From Struthio camelus (lineage: Eukaryota; Chordata; Aves; Struthioniformes; Struthionidae), in NCBI RefSeq assembly GCF_040807025.1, contig NC_090942.1:204870640-204934639 (forward strand): 64,000 nt of DNA, read 5' to 3'. Numbering within the stretch: position 1 is the stretch's first letter; each line of letters starts with the position of its first letter. Of this stretch, positions 49,201 through 62,000 are shown piece by piece. Both the position numbers and the translations under genes were made by a program. The notes beneath the pieces are model-generated. The model was not told the origin of the DNA. It did no database searches and saw nothing but the letters and a program-made list of their open reading frames with translations.

Positions 49201-52200
49201 TCCGCAAATGTGGCTTAGCTTCTCAGTAAGGCTGCAAAGCCTGTAGTGTTGAACAGATGTTTTCACCTAGTAATGATTACAGGGAGCTAGAAAAGACTCT
49301 TGGGCCACGGCCATCTATCGCACACTTTAGGCAGAGGGGCAAACAATACAAATTATCAGCTGAGCGATGAGGACTTTTTCAGCTAAAACAGTTCCACCTC
49401 AACAGTAATGACTGTGACAAATATGTAAAAAGATCCATTTGCACGCAGGAAAACCTGGAGGGTAGGTCATCAGCAGCTCTAACTAACTGAGGTTAGTCCT
49501 CATGAGAGATACTGCAGAGTCTCCTGAAGCTCCCCGGCGTCCCCTGCAGCATGGGGACTGTGCCATGGGCACATAAGGGTCCGTGTGATGTTGGGATCAC
49601 CAAAGCTGCACAACAGTGGGTTTTATGGGACAAAATATTGCCATCCACAGTGCAGATGTGGACATCTGTGTTTGATTAGGTCTCTTGGACTCTCCTTACA
49701 GCCAATAGAGAGAGAGAGGTGCTTCAGGGAAGCAATTTCTCCTATCCTAAGGCATACATTTAAGAAAGGGTAGAATCAGGCCCTATATGCACCAATTTCT
49801 CTCATCAGGAAAGAACTTCACTGAGCTCCAAAGGGAGGCTAGGTTGCAGTCATCTGTCCTGTAAACATATAAGCTGGGGGAAATGAATTGTTTCGTCCTG
49901 CCTTGGAGCAGTAAGACAGAGCAGGGCTCGGTGCAAAGGTCAGTACGTCATCTTGTACAAGCATCTGCCTGAAGCTCATGTCATCTAGACAGACAAGGCA
50001 AAGAGAAAGAGCAGTGATGGGACCCACCCATACAGCTGGCTGTGGTAGACAGGCATGGGGGAGTTCAGGTCCTTGCCTCTTTATCGGATCAGGTACTCTA
50101 CCCCATAAACCACATGTGGCTCTCAGGGTCTTTCCCACACTTCAGCAGGGGTGGACAGGGCACACAACATTTTAAGTTTCTTCCTGGTTGCAAACATTTG
50201 AAGCCCGTAACTCCAAGGTACTTCCACTTGGGACTTAAGGACATAGCCCTGTCCTGATCCCCCTTCCTCTGAGGGGACAAAGAGTTTAGCCTGTAATGCT
50301 GATAACTGCTAAAAGTCAACAATTAAGCCTTGAGGTTGTAAAATTTATCTCATTAAGTAACATTCATTAGACAGCACAAGCTTCTAATGCTGTCATGAAA
50401 AATCTAGCCCCTCTCCCACTGCTCTGCTGCCTGCCTGATGCCTTTCCAGAAACACAACTGAAAGCACAGCTCAGCTGCAGAAACCAAGCAGAAGATGGTA
50501 CTGCCTCATCCAACCCTGGGGACTAACAGGCAGAACTACCTTACACAATTTACCTCTAAAGAGCTGAAGATTAGTTCTTTAAATATTATCTGGGGTGTGA
50601 TTCAGTTGTCTATACCTAGCAACTAGTGTCATTTTAGGCTCCTGTCCAACATATCTTTTGAGGTCCCATACATAAAGCAAAATGAAGGAGCCACACACAT
50701 CCTTCATTGCATAGTCCTGTCCAGCTGCCCAATTCACGCAAGATAACTGCATTGGCTCCACCTTGGACCAACACACCTGCAATTGTGTCTGCTCCTCTTT
50801 GTGGGTAGTCATTTCAAAGACCCTGGAGACAGGGAGGAGGAGTGAGGGGGAAGAGGAAGATAATAATACTTCAACAATTTATTCAATGAGATGCATGAAA
50901 TTTGGGGACTAATACATTCTATGAATAATATTTTCATTATTTTCCCAGCTCCAGTGCTAACAGGAGATATGAATAATGATTGAAGCAAACACTTGAATTA
51001 TGACAATGCTATTGAACTTTGGAAGCATATATTACACAAAGTGAAGGGACTGTAGTTCTACCTGTTGTCAGTTTGATCTAGACATTTTCAAAAACTGTGA
51101 AATATGTATTTGATACTCTGCCCTTTCCTTACAGAAAGTTTGCACTCAGATTACCTGACAATAACAATCAATCAATAACTTGCATGCTGTTTTTCTCCCA
51201 GAAAATTGCTAACAATTGCTTTCTTTCAGCACTTCAGAAATTACTTCCCTAAAGATGGCAGACCTCTTATCTCTACTGTCTCCTCTCAGTGTGGGCCAGC
51301 ACCATCTTGTGCCCAGGTGACAATGTTATTCCTCTTGGACACTGCTCTTGGTCACTGCAACCTGCTAGTGCTCTGCAACAGCATTTCGTTATCGCCCCCT
51401 TCCTTGAAGCAGCTTTGCAGAAGGTGCAGACAGACTTTTGGGGGGATCTAGGCAAGGCTCAGTCATTTCTCATCCCTTCCAGTGCCTCCCCATCAAACTT
51501 CCCATTACAGGTGTCTGCTCAGTCCAGGCTCCAGGACGATTAATTAGCCCCAGGAAAGTGTTTGTGTGGCCAGTAAATGCAAGCTGCAGTCGGTTGTACA
51601 TCGGCACATGGCTCTGCCCACTGTTCCCCATCCGCAGCTTCTGCATAAGGTAGCTAAAGGTCTGTTTCTAGCCTGCTTGCAGAAGTACTTCCTAATAAAA
51701 GCAGAATGATCCAAGACTTTATTACTTGGGTAGATTTTAGCCCTGAATTAATTACAACAATGTCTTCTTATCTTTGGCTTAATAGAGGAGTTGGAGATTC
51801 AACAGATTTTCTATCCAGCCCAAGAAGCTGTGGCTGAATAATAACACATCCATTACCAGCCGGTGCAGATTTAATGACTCCAAATAATATGGAACCTACT
51901 GCACCTCCGGGTATGCTGTGAATAAGGTTCATTTCCTAAACTAAAACCTGGCATGAATTCCTGACATCATTTCACTGATATTAAAAGCACAACACACTTT
52001 GCCATTAGTCATGAAAGATCAAGCAAAAAAAAAAAAAGAAAAATAGCCAATCATTTCCACCCTCCAATATTCATAATCTAATTGATAACTGAGCATGCTG
52101 GAAGAGACTGTCTCTCATTCATCAGCTAACTGTCGAATTCCTCAATTCCTGGAGGGCCTGTACTCAGTCAGAAATGAACATAGTTCATACACACATTTAA

Positions 52201-54606
52201 TTCTAACTTTGAAAGTAGAGAAAAATTTAATAGAACGTTAGAGAATGATGAATAAATTATAATGGTATTAATGAGGCTGATGCTTATATTTAAAGAGGAA
52301 AGTCCCAGAGGGTCCAGAGAGCTCCAAAGCTGCTAATAACTTATTAATTTTGGAGGTGATAGTAGATAACAAATTAAACATGCTAAATATGAGTGTGCAC
52401 TGTGATAGCTGCTACAGAAGACAAAGTCTTTTGGCATATTATACTACGGGGTATCATATATAAGGGCAGAAAAGTAATTATTATTTTTTATATGTCTTTA
52501 GGAAAGATTGCAGCTGGAGAGCTGTGTATACTTCTAAGCACTTCAGTACAGGAGGATACTGATAAACCAGAAGAGATTTGAAAGATTCCACTTACGAGCA
52601 AAGAAAATGATTAAAAGGTTCTGATAAAAAGAGTAGGGGACAAATCCACTCTAGAAAGATGGAAAGAACTAGATATGAACAGAAAAGAAAGCTGATGGGA
52701 AATTATATGACACTGAAAAAAAAAAAAGCCCAGCAAACAAGTCAAATACAAGTCACTGGAAGAAGATTTCTTCATCAAATAAATATGCAAAGTTGCCATC
52801 TCTTCCTACATGAAGTACCTAAGGCAAGATGATGAATTCAGGACAGAGCTCCCAAAGAGTCAGAACATTTTAAGAATCTCTGTGTCCTGAATTCCTCCTC
52901 TACCGTGAGGAATTATTTCATGCCTTTACTTCTGACATAGGACCTAAACTGACAAATATTTACATAAGCAAGTATCTTTGCATCCATGAGGATCTGTATT
53001 GAGTTCAGGAGATTTTGTGCACATGAATGACACAAGGGAGCTCCTCAGGTGTGATACAGCCACTTTGCACTTTATTGCCAGCCTGCTACCTGTGTCAGCC
53101 CTTCTTTAGCAGCACCCAGGCACAATTATCCCAGTGTCAAAGTGATCCTGCAAAGGAACAGAGCTGCGGTAAATTCACACACACCCCAGATTTTCCTAGA
53201 GGCTGCTTTTGCAGAAGGTAAGAGATATAGAAAAAAGAGAATGGTGAAGGAAAAGGAGCATGGATGCTCATTCAACCTCCTGCCTAATGGAGACTAAAGT
53301 AAAAGGAAGCAGATTTCAGGCTATGCAGTATATTATGAAATGCCTTGCACCATCACAATATGTGGGTTTAAAAGAGAAAAAAACAAGTGTGCTCTGAGTG
53401 TGCTCTAGGCATTTTGGCTTTAGTGAGGATTTGAGTCCTCATAATAAAAAGCACCTAAGGTCCTTGAAAATAGAGCATGTGATATTTTACGCTCACAAGA
53501 AGAATGAAAACACTAAATAACAGATGAACAACACGAATTGCTCCCTACAGAGCTCTCAATGTCATACTAGGGACTCCATCCTAAAGTGATGGAGCTGACG
53601 GGACCTTTATCAGTTAATAGCTAATGGAGGTACAGAAAAAGATATGAAAGCCTCAAAGTAGATAAATCAGATGAATTTCTGAGGAGCTTTCTAATACTTG
53701 CCTTAAGTGAGGATTTTCTGTAACTCGAATATGACAGTAATTTGGAATGAAGAATTAGACAGAATTGTAAGAGCTCCAGATGTCCTGAGTGTAAGCAATG
53801 TCCTCAGGAACATTTCACATGAAAATTCAGCTCCCAGGCAGGGGGGATCTGGCTTCAGGGAACCTGCCAAACCTAGGAAGCACACTCACTGTGGACTTTT
53901 GTCATCTTCCTGCAGCCTGTGTCCTTGCAGATCCACTCTTCCAAGGACTTCCTGGCTGTAATTGTGCCTGAGAAAGTCCTCCCAGCCCAGGCTCTGGGAA
54001 GGTCTGGAAGCATGAAGGGGAAACCTCCACAGGTCTCTAGAGACCCCACAGTCTACTTGCCCTGTTCACTTTTGGAGCCGAGGCCCACGCTCTTACAGTG
54101 AGCGTCCTTTAGATGGTGGAAGTGAAGAGAAACAAGGAGGACAGTTGCTTCACCCTTGCACAGCAGCTGCAAATTCAGAGTGCCAGGACCAGGAGAGTTG
54201 AGTGCCTGCCTCAGGGAGCTTTCAACTGGGAAAAGTAAAAGCAGTAGGAAGGTGACACCACTGAAACAGGTTGTGAACTGGACTGCATCTTCCACTTCTC
54301 CTTCCGGTCATTCTGTCCACAGCTCCTTCTCTCCCTGGACATGACTGAACTTTCTTATTGCTCTGAAGTACAGGTATTCTTCTTACCAACACAGCATGAC
54401 CCCTGAAGCTCACTTGGGTGACCTGAGTGTTGCTTCAACTTCCCTAATGGCCCTTCTACCCCTCCTATGCCACTGCTTCTAACTTGGGCTTTGGCCTTAT
54501 ATAGCTTGAAGAAAGCGGAGCCCCAGAAAAGATAGTCTATGGTTATCCACATCCAAAGATCACAGTCATGGCAATGCAAGGATGGTCTGCCTGAAATGAC
54601 TGATAG

Positions 54607-54637
54607 ACCAGTGCAGGTCAGTGCAGACCAGTGCACT
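54607..54637. repeat. decamer repeat, about three copies
   Basis: Three successive units of the form [ag][ct]cagtgca[gc] precede the CR1. Minor local repeat. Confidence 0.5.
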
Positions 54638-54694
54638 GGCCAATGCTCTGTCCCCAAAGACGACCAGAATGAGTTTATAAGATCACACCCTCAG

Positions 54695-56040
54695 AGGATA
54701 ATTCAGGTTGGGAGGGACTTCAGGGTATCTCTGGCCCGTCTTCCTGCTCACAGAGGGATCAGCTCAGAGGTCAGACCGGGTTGCTCGGAGATTCATCCAG
54801 ATGGGTCTTGAAAACCTCCAAGGACAGAGACTACACAACCTCTTTGGGCAACCCATGCCACTGCCTGACTGTCCTCATGGGAAAATGTTTCTCCATATAT
54901 CCAGTCTGAACCTCTCTTGTTTCAACTCAGGTCCATTATCCTTCATCTTACCACCATGCACCAACCTAAAGAGCCTGGCTCTGCCATCTTGATGACCTCC
55001 TCACAGGCTGCGGGCTGCTCTCAGGTGCCCCCGAAGCGATCTCTGCTCCAGGCTGAACAATCCCAGCTCCCCCCAGCCTCTTCGCACAGGACAAGTGCTC
55101 CATCTCAGGTGGCCCTCTGCCAAACTCGCTCCGGTTTCTTGATGTTTGCCTTGTATTGGGTGGGTAGATGTGGTCCAATGAGTACAAAGTAGAGGAATAT
55201 ACTTAGGTCCTTCAAACGCTGGCTCTGCCCCTGCTCATACAGCCCAGAGTGCTGTTGGCCTTTGCTGCCAGGGCACACTGCCGGCTCCTGCCCAGCTCAC
55301 TGCCCACCAGGACCCCCCCAGGGCCTTTTCTGCAGAGCTGCTCCCCAGGCCGTTGGATCCCAGGTGTGTTGCTGCAGGGGTGCTTCCTTCCCAGGGACAG
55401 GACTTAGCGTTTGTCCTTGCTGAATTTAATGGTGTTCCTGTCGGCCCATTCTTCCAGCCTGACAAGGTCTATCTGAAAGGCAGCCCTGCCGTCAAGCATA
55501 TTGACTGGTGCCATCTGCAAGCTTGATGAGCAAGCCCTCCATTGCCTCCTCCCAGCCACTGATAAACACGTTAGACAGGACAGGTCCCAGGACAGACCTC
55601 TGTGGGGCTCCCCTTGTTGCCAGCATCCAGGTCGAGTGCAACCCCTTCACCACTCCCCTCTGAGCCCAACCATCCCGCCGGAGTTTTACCCCGCTGGTCG
55701 CCCACCCATTCAGACCATAACATCCCAGCTTGGAGGCTAGAATATTGTGGCAAACAGTGTCAAAAGCCTTGCTGCAGTCGAGGTAAATGACATCCACTGG
55801 TCTTCTCTCATCCACAGATCCATTCATTTTATCTGTGAAGACAATTGGTTTGGTCAGGCGTGATTGACCCTTGGTAAATCCATGCTGACTCTTCTCAGTC
55901 ACCCTCTCCTTCCTATGCCCTGGGATGTGCTCCAAGAGGACTTGTTCTATGATTTTACTAAGGACTAAAGCTAAGTTGATTGGCCTGTAGTTCCCTGGGT
56001 TGTTCTTTGGCCTTTTTTGAACGTATTGTTTTGAAGTTGT
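54695..56040 (-). mobile_element. CR1 LINE, older copy of a different subfamily
   Basis: Minus-strand CR1 runs from about 56040 (NPGNYRPINLALVLSKIIEQ) through YLDCSKAFDTV to about 54695 (the antisense tail ggttgggagggac). A 200-codon open frame spans 56094-55492. The catalytic FADD is changed to LADGT, QGSVLGP to QRSVLGP, and a stop follows soon after. The RT is therefore inactive. The text differs from the 20.8-kb copy, so it is a separate subfamily. Confidence 0.85.
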
Positions 56041-59000
56041 TTCAGAGGAAGAAGTAAAGACCTTATTTAAGTCTCTAAAGCTAGACAGTGGCATAGGGAT
56101 AAAAATAATTTCCCAAATTATTTTTAGTCATTCAGATAATCAGATACTCCCAGATATTTCTAATATCAATTAAATGATGCTTGAAAGCTAACTAAGTTTT
56201 TATCATAACATTATTATGCAGCAAGTAATTCACCTTATGGGAAAAAGTGTTTTCTCTTCTGTCTCCAGTGGGTGTTGTAAGAGAAGATAAGGCTGTTTGA
56301 TATGCCACAGTATAGAGCTCCCTGTATAACACCTGATAACCTGGGAAATTATAGTAAAGAAATGTTTGTCTGTTCAACGCAAGCCCATGTTTTCAGAGAG
56401 ATGATTAAGCTGTTCCTATGAAGCTGTTCCAGCTTCCATCTTTTTAGCATCTCTTTTGTGGGTAGATTTATTATAGTCCTTTAATCACAGACAGAGAACA
56501 TCAAAAGCTTTACAGAAGTTCACTAGTCTCCATGCCTAAATTGCAAGGCATCTGGGACTAATTTACAACTTCACACTGAAAAACAAGATGCAAATGTCAA
56601 GTGCAGCACTTCATACACTTCCAGGAAGAAAATAATATCAAACAAAATCATACATTTTTCCAGGAGTGATCAATGTTTGAATCCATGGAAAAGGTACTGA
56701 AATATATACGTGGCTCCATGTACTAACCCTCACAAACACAAAAGACAGAAATTTGGTTGACATGTCAGGACTGATCAGGAAGTTATAAGCACTGCAAGTG
56801 AAATATCATCTGTTTAATAGATAAATCATCTATGAAATGGTGCATCTATATGTCCTTGTGGATGCCAACAGGAGATGAATGTGTTCATCACACCTCAGAG
56901 AGCAGACTTTGAACAACAAACAGCAACTGCACACTAATGAGTGCTTATTACAAAGTCATTGTTACATGCAAAATGAATGTTGCTCAATTGAGACCAACTG
57001 ATGGTGGTGGGTAAGGGACTGGAATAAGGATGATTACACTGAGAAAAGGTGCCTATGCTTGTGTCACCATAAAAATTACAATAGCAGTTAACTTATCTGA
57101 AGCAAATAATAGCTTATTAGCCTGCTGAACAAATCTAAGCTAGAGGTTAATACTAGAGTATATTTCTTGTAATCATTTTTTGTATTAATTAGTTCCGGCC
57201 TGCAAATTGCTTGGAAAAAAATGACTATGAATTTCCTCTGTTTGCTCCCATCTAGCTGAATACAAGTTCAGATAGTTGATTTTATAGTCTATTTTAATTA
57301 CTTTAGGCAAGATCAGAGTAATAAAATAAGGCTAGACCTACATCTTTGCCAAGCAGTGACAAGATTCTGTACCCAAAAGCCTGTTCGATTAATTTGAGAA
57401 ATAGCTTTTCTGAAATAACCAAATATTGCCTCAAGTCATGCTATAAACTATTCTATGCCTCTGCTATGCTCCTGTTTCTCCATGTTTATCTCCATTCTGT
57501 CTCATACTTATGTATGTATCACTTTTCTGTGAAATACATAAAAATCAGTTAGAGATCATTTTTCTTTTTTCTGACAAATATGTAGTTTTTCGTTAAAATT
57601 GAAAAACCATTATAATCCTATCCCCATTTAGTCAGTTTTCTCTGGGGTTGAGGGAACCAAAAATAGACTCATGTAAAATGAAAAAAATCTACTGAAGAGT
57701 TATTTCATCCTATAAAAATGAAATAAGCCATCTACAGTGTTATTATTTTGCCTCGTGTAAGGGCCTGCTATTTTCTGAAACAGTAGGCATCGGTAAGACA
57801 GGAGGGAATTCCTTCCAGTTGCTTTGATCCTCAAAATCAACTGTAGTCTGTTGTCTAAGCCATACAACATTTCCAGAAAGAGCTTTTACTCACCTCAAAG
57901 CAGTTTGCCATTTAGACATGCCTCTCTCTCTTCTTTGACTTCTGAAAAACCCTAGTCAACTCATTCAAATTAGACGCTTAACTTTTAGACAGCTTAAATA
58001 GTGTCTGAGGCTGTAAGAAATTCTAGTTATACTCATAAAGCTTAGATCATAGGAAGAGTAGAGTGTCTTTAATAAAATGTGAAAATGCTACAATACTGGT
58101 TACAGTCTAGGGCCCAGACCTTACAAATACTTCTGAAGGTGCGCAGCTTACATAACCCCTGGGAACTTCCCACTGATGTCAGCAAAATGAATCCTGGGAA
58201 CCGAGGTACAAGTATAAGTGTATGCAGGGTTAGGAAGGTGGGGTATATATAGAAAATACTAGAAAATTGTCTTTGCATTTGCCTTTTTTCCCAGAAAAGC
58301 CCTTGATATGAGGAAATTGTTTAAAACAATTTTATTTTCTTAAGACTAAAAAAATCAAGTTGGAAAAGAAAAAAATAAAAGGAAAGCTGTACTTTATATG
58401 CAAGATGTTCTCTTGCAGTTAGCCAAATGAAAAAGAGGATGTCACCATATGAGTAATAGCTAAATATAATATGGTGCTGAATAAATAACCACTGTAAATA
58501 TAGCTATCTTCACAGCGGGGGAAGCCTTAGCACAAATAACAGCAGGCTAGCTGACAGCCAAAGAGATGACAGCATTTCATTTCCTGACACAAGTCTCTGT
58601 TGGAGTGGCTGTGGTCAGTAAGGAACTGTTTCTAATACGTTTGGCTGGACCTTGAATTTAATCTGTTGACTGCTGCCAGATTTACCGGGTAGGCTTTAAT
58701 GGTCCATCGATTTTAATGAACTCTTAATGAACATAGCAGATTATAATTCGGAAGGCCACCAGGAACAGAGAAGTGAGAGTATAGGCAGTGATTTTTTTTT
58801 ATTTAGACAGCAGCAATGGGAAAAAGGTAGCTTAGTTACATGTAAAATATTGCTATTCTCTTGCCATATCATCTGAGCATATAGCAAATATAAAACCAAA
58901 ATACCTCTCTATGGCTATCTTCACTGGAAATAATTGTCCCCCTTGCCTACATATAATAAATAAATAAACAAATAAATTAATTAATTAAACTCCCTCCATG

Positions 59001-62000
59001 GTTATAGGCTGGCCAGGAAAATACATACTGAAAAAAAATGGGTTAAATGCCACTGTCTTAAGAATATAAAGGCAGACCACAAAAGAGAACAAGCTTGTCC
59101 GCTTCGACTGTCATATCTACCATCCCTGCAGATGGATTTCATCTGATTAGCTCCTCAAAAGTTACCCGTGTTCTGTCCTGAGCCAATTATTTCCTCAGAA
59201 GAAATCATACTGCCTATCTTCAACATGTCTCTTCAGATAAATGCATCCCCAAGCTCCCAGCAGGGAAGTCCCCCAGCCCCTCAACCCCCTTCTTCCACTT
59301 TTGTGAGGGTTTAGGAAACCTGGACGCATGAACCTGGTGCACGATCCATCTACAGTAGGCTGTGAAAGCAAAGAAATAATGGTAAAACCAGGCAGATGGC
59401 AATTTTGAATTCCTCCTCGTGTACATCACTGTGTCAGGGTAGCAGGCATTGTTCCTGTACAGGAAGGGGGGTGGATCACTTTCATACTGCCAAAACATTG
59501 TCCAGAAGGGCAGTACAGTATAATCACAAAGGACCAATAGTTACAGCATTGTAAAGCCGTATGCACTTCTTCCCCTATGTACATATTGCTTTTCGTGTTC
59601 AAGAAAGATAAATTCAGCCCACTGAAGTGCAGAGTATGCATCTAGGAGGAGCGGGGAACGGAGAGATGATCGTGTAAGAGCTGACTGGAAGAATGTGGCT
59701 TGTTTAACCTAGCAAAATAAAATCTAAGAAGAGAAACAGTTTCCATTTATGTGTAACATCAGGGGGTAGACATCAACTGGCAGAAAACCTGCAGGGTAGT
59801 GCTAGCACAGGAACAAATGAGTGTAAGAGGGCCGTGAATAAATTTAAGCAGAAAATTAAGCCATATCTAACCATAAGAATGATGTCCTGGCAACAGCTTT
59901 TCAGTAGGAACAATGGGAGCAAAAACTGAAGCTACTTTTAAGATGGATGTCAGTATATTTAAGAAGGGAATCGTATAATATGATTGCATGTGATAGCAAG
60001 GTACTGAGCCTGATGAGTGCAAAAGTTCCTTCCTGGCCCATGTTTCCAATAGTCAATAAGGTGTGGTACTGGTTTCACGATGCTGAAAGGATACAGTCTC
60101 TGGTTTCATGCACAATGAATCCTTCCTAGACAGAGCCTGGTTACATGACGCTGAAAACAGAAAGGGCAAGTCCTCCAGAAGCCAAACATCCTTGGGAAAT
60201 CTGCAGAAACTGCTAAGTCCTTTTTTAATTAAAACTGTGTTTCCCAAGTGTCACTATTTTTGAAAGCTGATACATGCTGAGATGAAATTCGTCAGTTCTG
60301 CATTCATGTGAATGTTGTTCAGCTGGAGATATAAGGAAAGACAATGCCATCTCTGGGGAGCTGATGAATGAGAAACACAATGGAGACTTATGCTAAGGCA
60401 AGTCATCTTGAGGGCACCCAGCGTCACCATCAGACTCAACGTGTGGGCTCATAAAACTCCTCAGTTAAGCTTTCAGAACTCTGGACTTCACAACATTAGA
60501 AAGCCTGTGAGAAAAGCTCTCCCTTGGATCTCATATCCCTTGCATTGCTGCTGTTGGGAGGAATAAAAACAGCAGACAAAAATCCTACTTTTTTAGCACC
60601 TCATTTTCTAACGGTGGCCAGAACTCAAGAAGGCAGAGATCGATAAAATTGAAAAAAATTGTAGAAAAAAAATAACCAAAAGACTCAGGATCTGTAGAAA
60701 AGATAGATGGGGCTCATTTTGAAAAAGGAAAGTTCTCATTTGGAAATCTGAAGAGAATTCCTATTTTCTCTGAAGGGCTTTACCCCTCCTAATGTAATCC
60801 TTTCTTCCATATGAATTTCAAGGAAGTCCGTTAAGTGTAGCAATCAGGATAAGATCAGAACTGTTTCAGCCAGCCAGCAGGCTTGCTCACACCAATATTT
60901 CCCGTGGCGGGTGCAGGGCAGCAGTGCAGCCTGCTGTGCTCCCTGGTGCGACCCTGGGTGCGGGGAGCACTCTCCTCCCACAGGGTCTGACACAGCTTGT
61001 CTGAGAGTGGCTCAGGCAAACATCCAGCCCTTGGGGCTTCTCTCTTAGTTCAATCAAACCGCTGATGCTTTTGAAGCTCTCAGCTTACAAAACAAACGCG
61101 TGAAATGTTCAGTACCTCCAAAACCACAGCAGATTATGGTAGCCTCTTAACAAATCTGAGAGATACTGGGGCAGCTCTTTCTACAGCTCTGTAGCCTGAG
61201 GTTCGCCAGCCAGCAGCCTTTTTCCCATGGCACCTGAGTGGAAGTGACAGTTCATTGTGACATACAGGATAGCGACCCCGTTCTCCCAGTCACAGAAGAG
61301 AGAAAGAGCATCCTTCTTCAACATGAGCACTTCAGAAATGCACAAGCCCTCAAGACTCAGGGCATTATTTATAAAACATTAAAGGACTCAGAGGTCTGGA
61401 GGCTTCAACTAGAGCTGGGAACTGGGAATGTGATGGGGATGTTGCTCTGCTCCAGATGGCTTCTGCTGGCCTGATATTGGTCCAAGGGACAGCCTCAACG
61501 TGGGGCTGCAGAGCTTCCACGCCGTTTCAGACCAGGGTTTAGGGCCACCTGCTGGCACACCCAGGGGAAATTCCTGTGCTCTCCGCCGACAAACACAGCC
61601 CCATTGGGGCCAGTTCTGCACTCAGCACGTTGCCTAGACCCTTTTAGGTGTCCTAGGTCCCTTTGCAGCAACATCACAGTACCAGCTTGCACAAATTAGA
61701 TGTTGTTGGTCCTTTTAATTATTATAGATCTTCACTGCATCAGTTAAGGAAGTATTTTTAAAAAGTATATATATTTTTATATATATGTATGCATATTGTC
61801 TTGGTTACTTTACAGATTGCAGGCAAAATCTACTGCCTCTACGGTTTTCAGGGCCCACTCGTCCTGCAGTGCTCACAGACACCTTGTTGTTGTCCCAAGA
61901 GTGATACCCAGGCCATAGTTGGAAATACAGTCTGTGCAAGAGGCTGGAAAAGCTTCCAGCATGTTCGATCCTTCTTTAAACCCTTCCAGCAGAAAGACTG

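Larger units (their letters stand above)
34290..54690. other. long gene-poor stretch, no gene recognised
   Basis: Mostly unique AT-rich DNA. It contains the C20 run, two ancient repeat relics near 40.3 and 43.2 kb, a 220-codon Pro/Ser-rich minus-strand frame at 46.2-46.9 kb without a domain, and short A runs. Conserved non-coding elements may lie here but cannot be judged from one genome. Confidence 0.45.
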
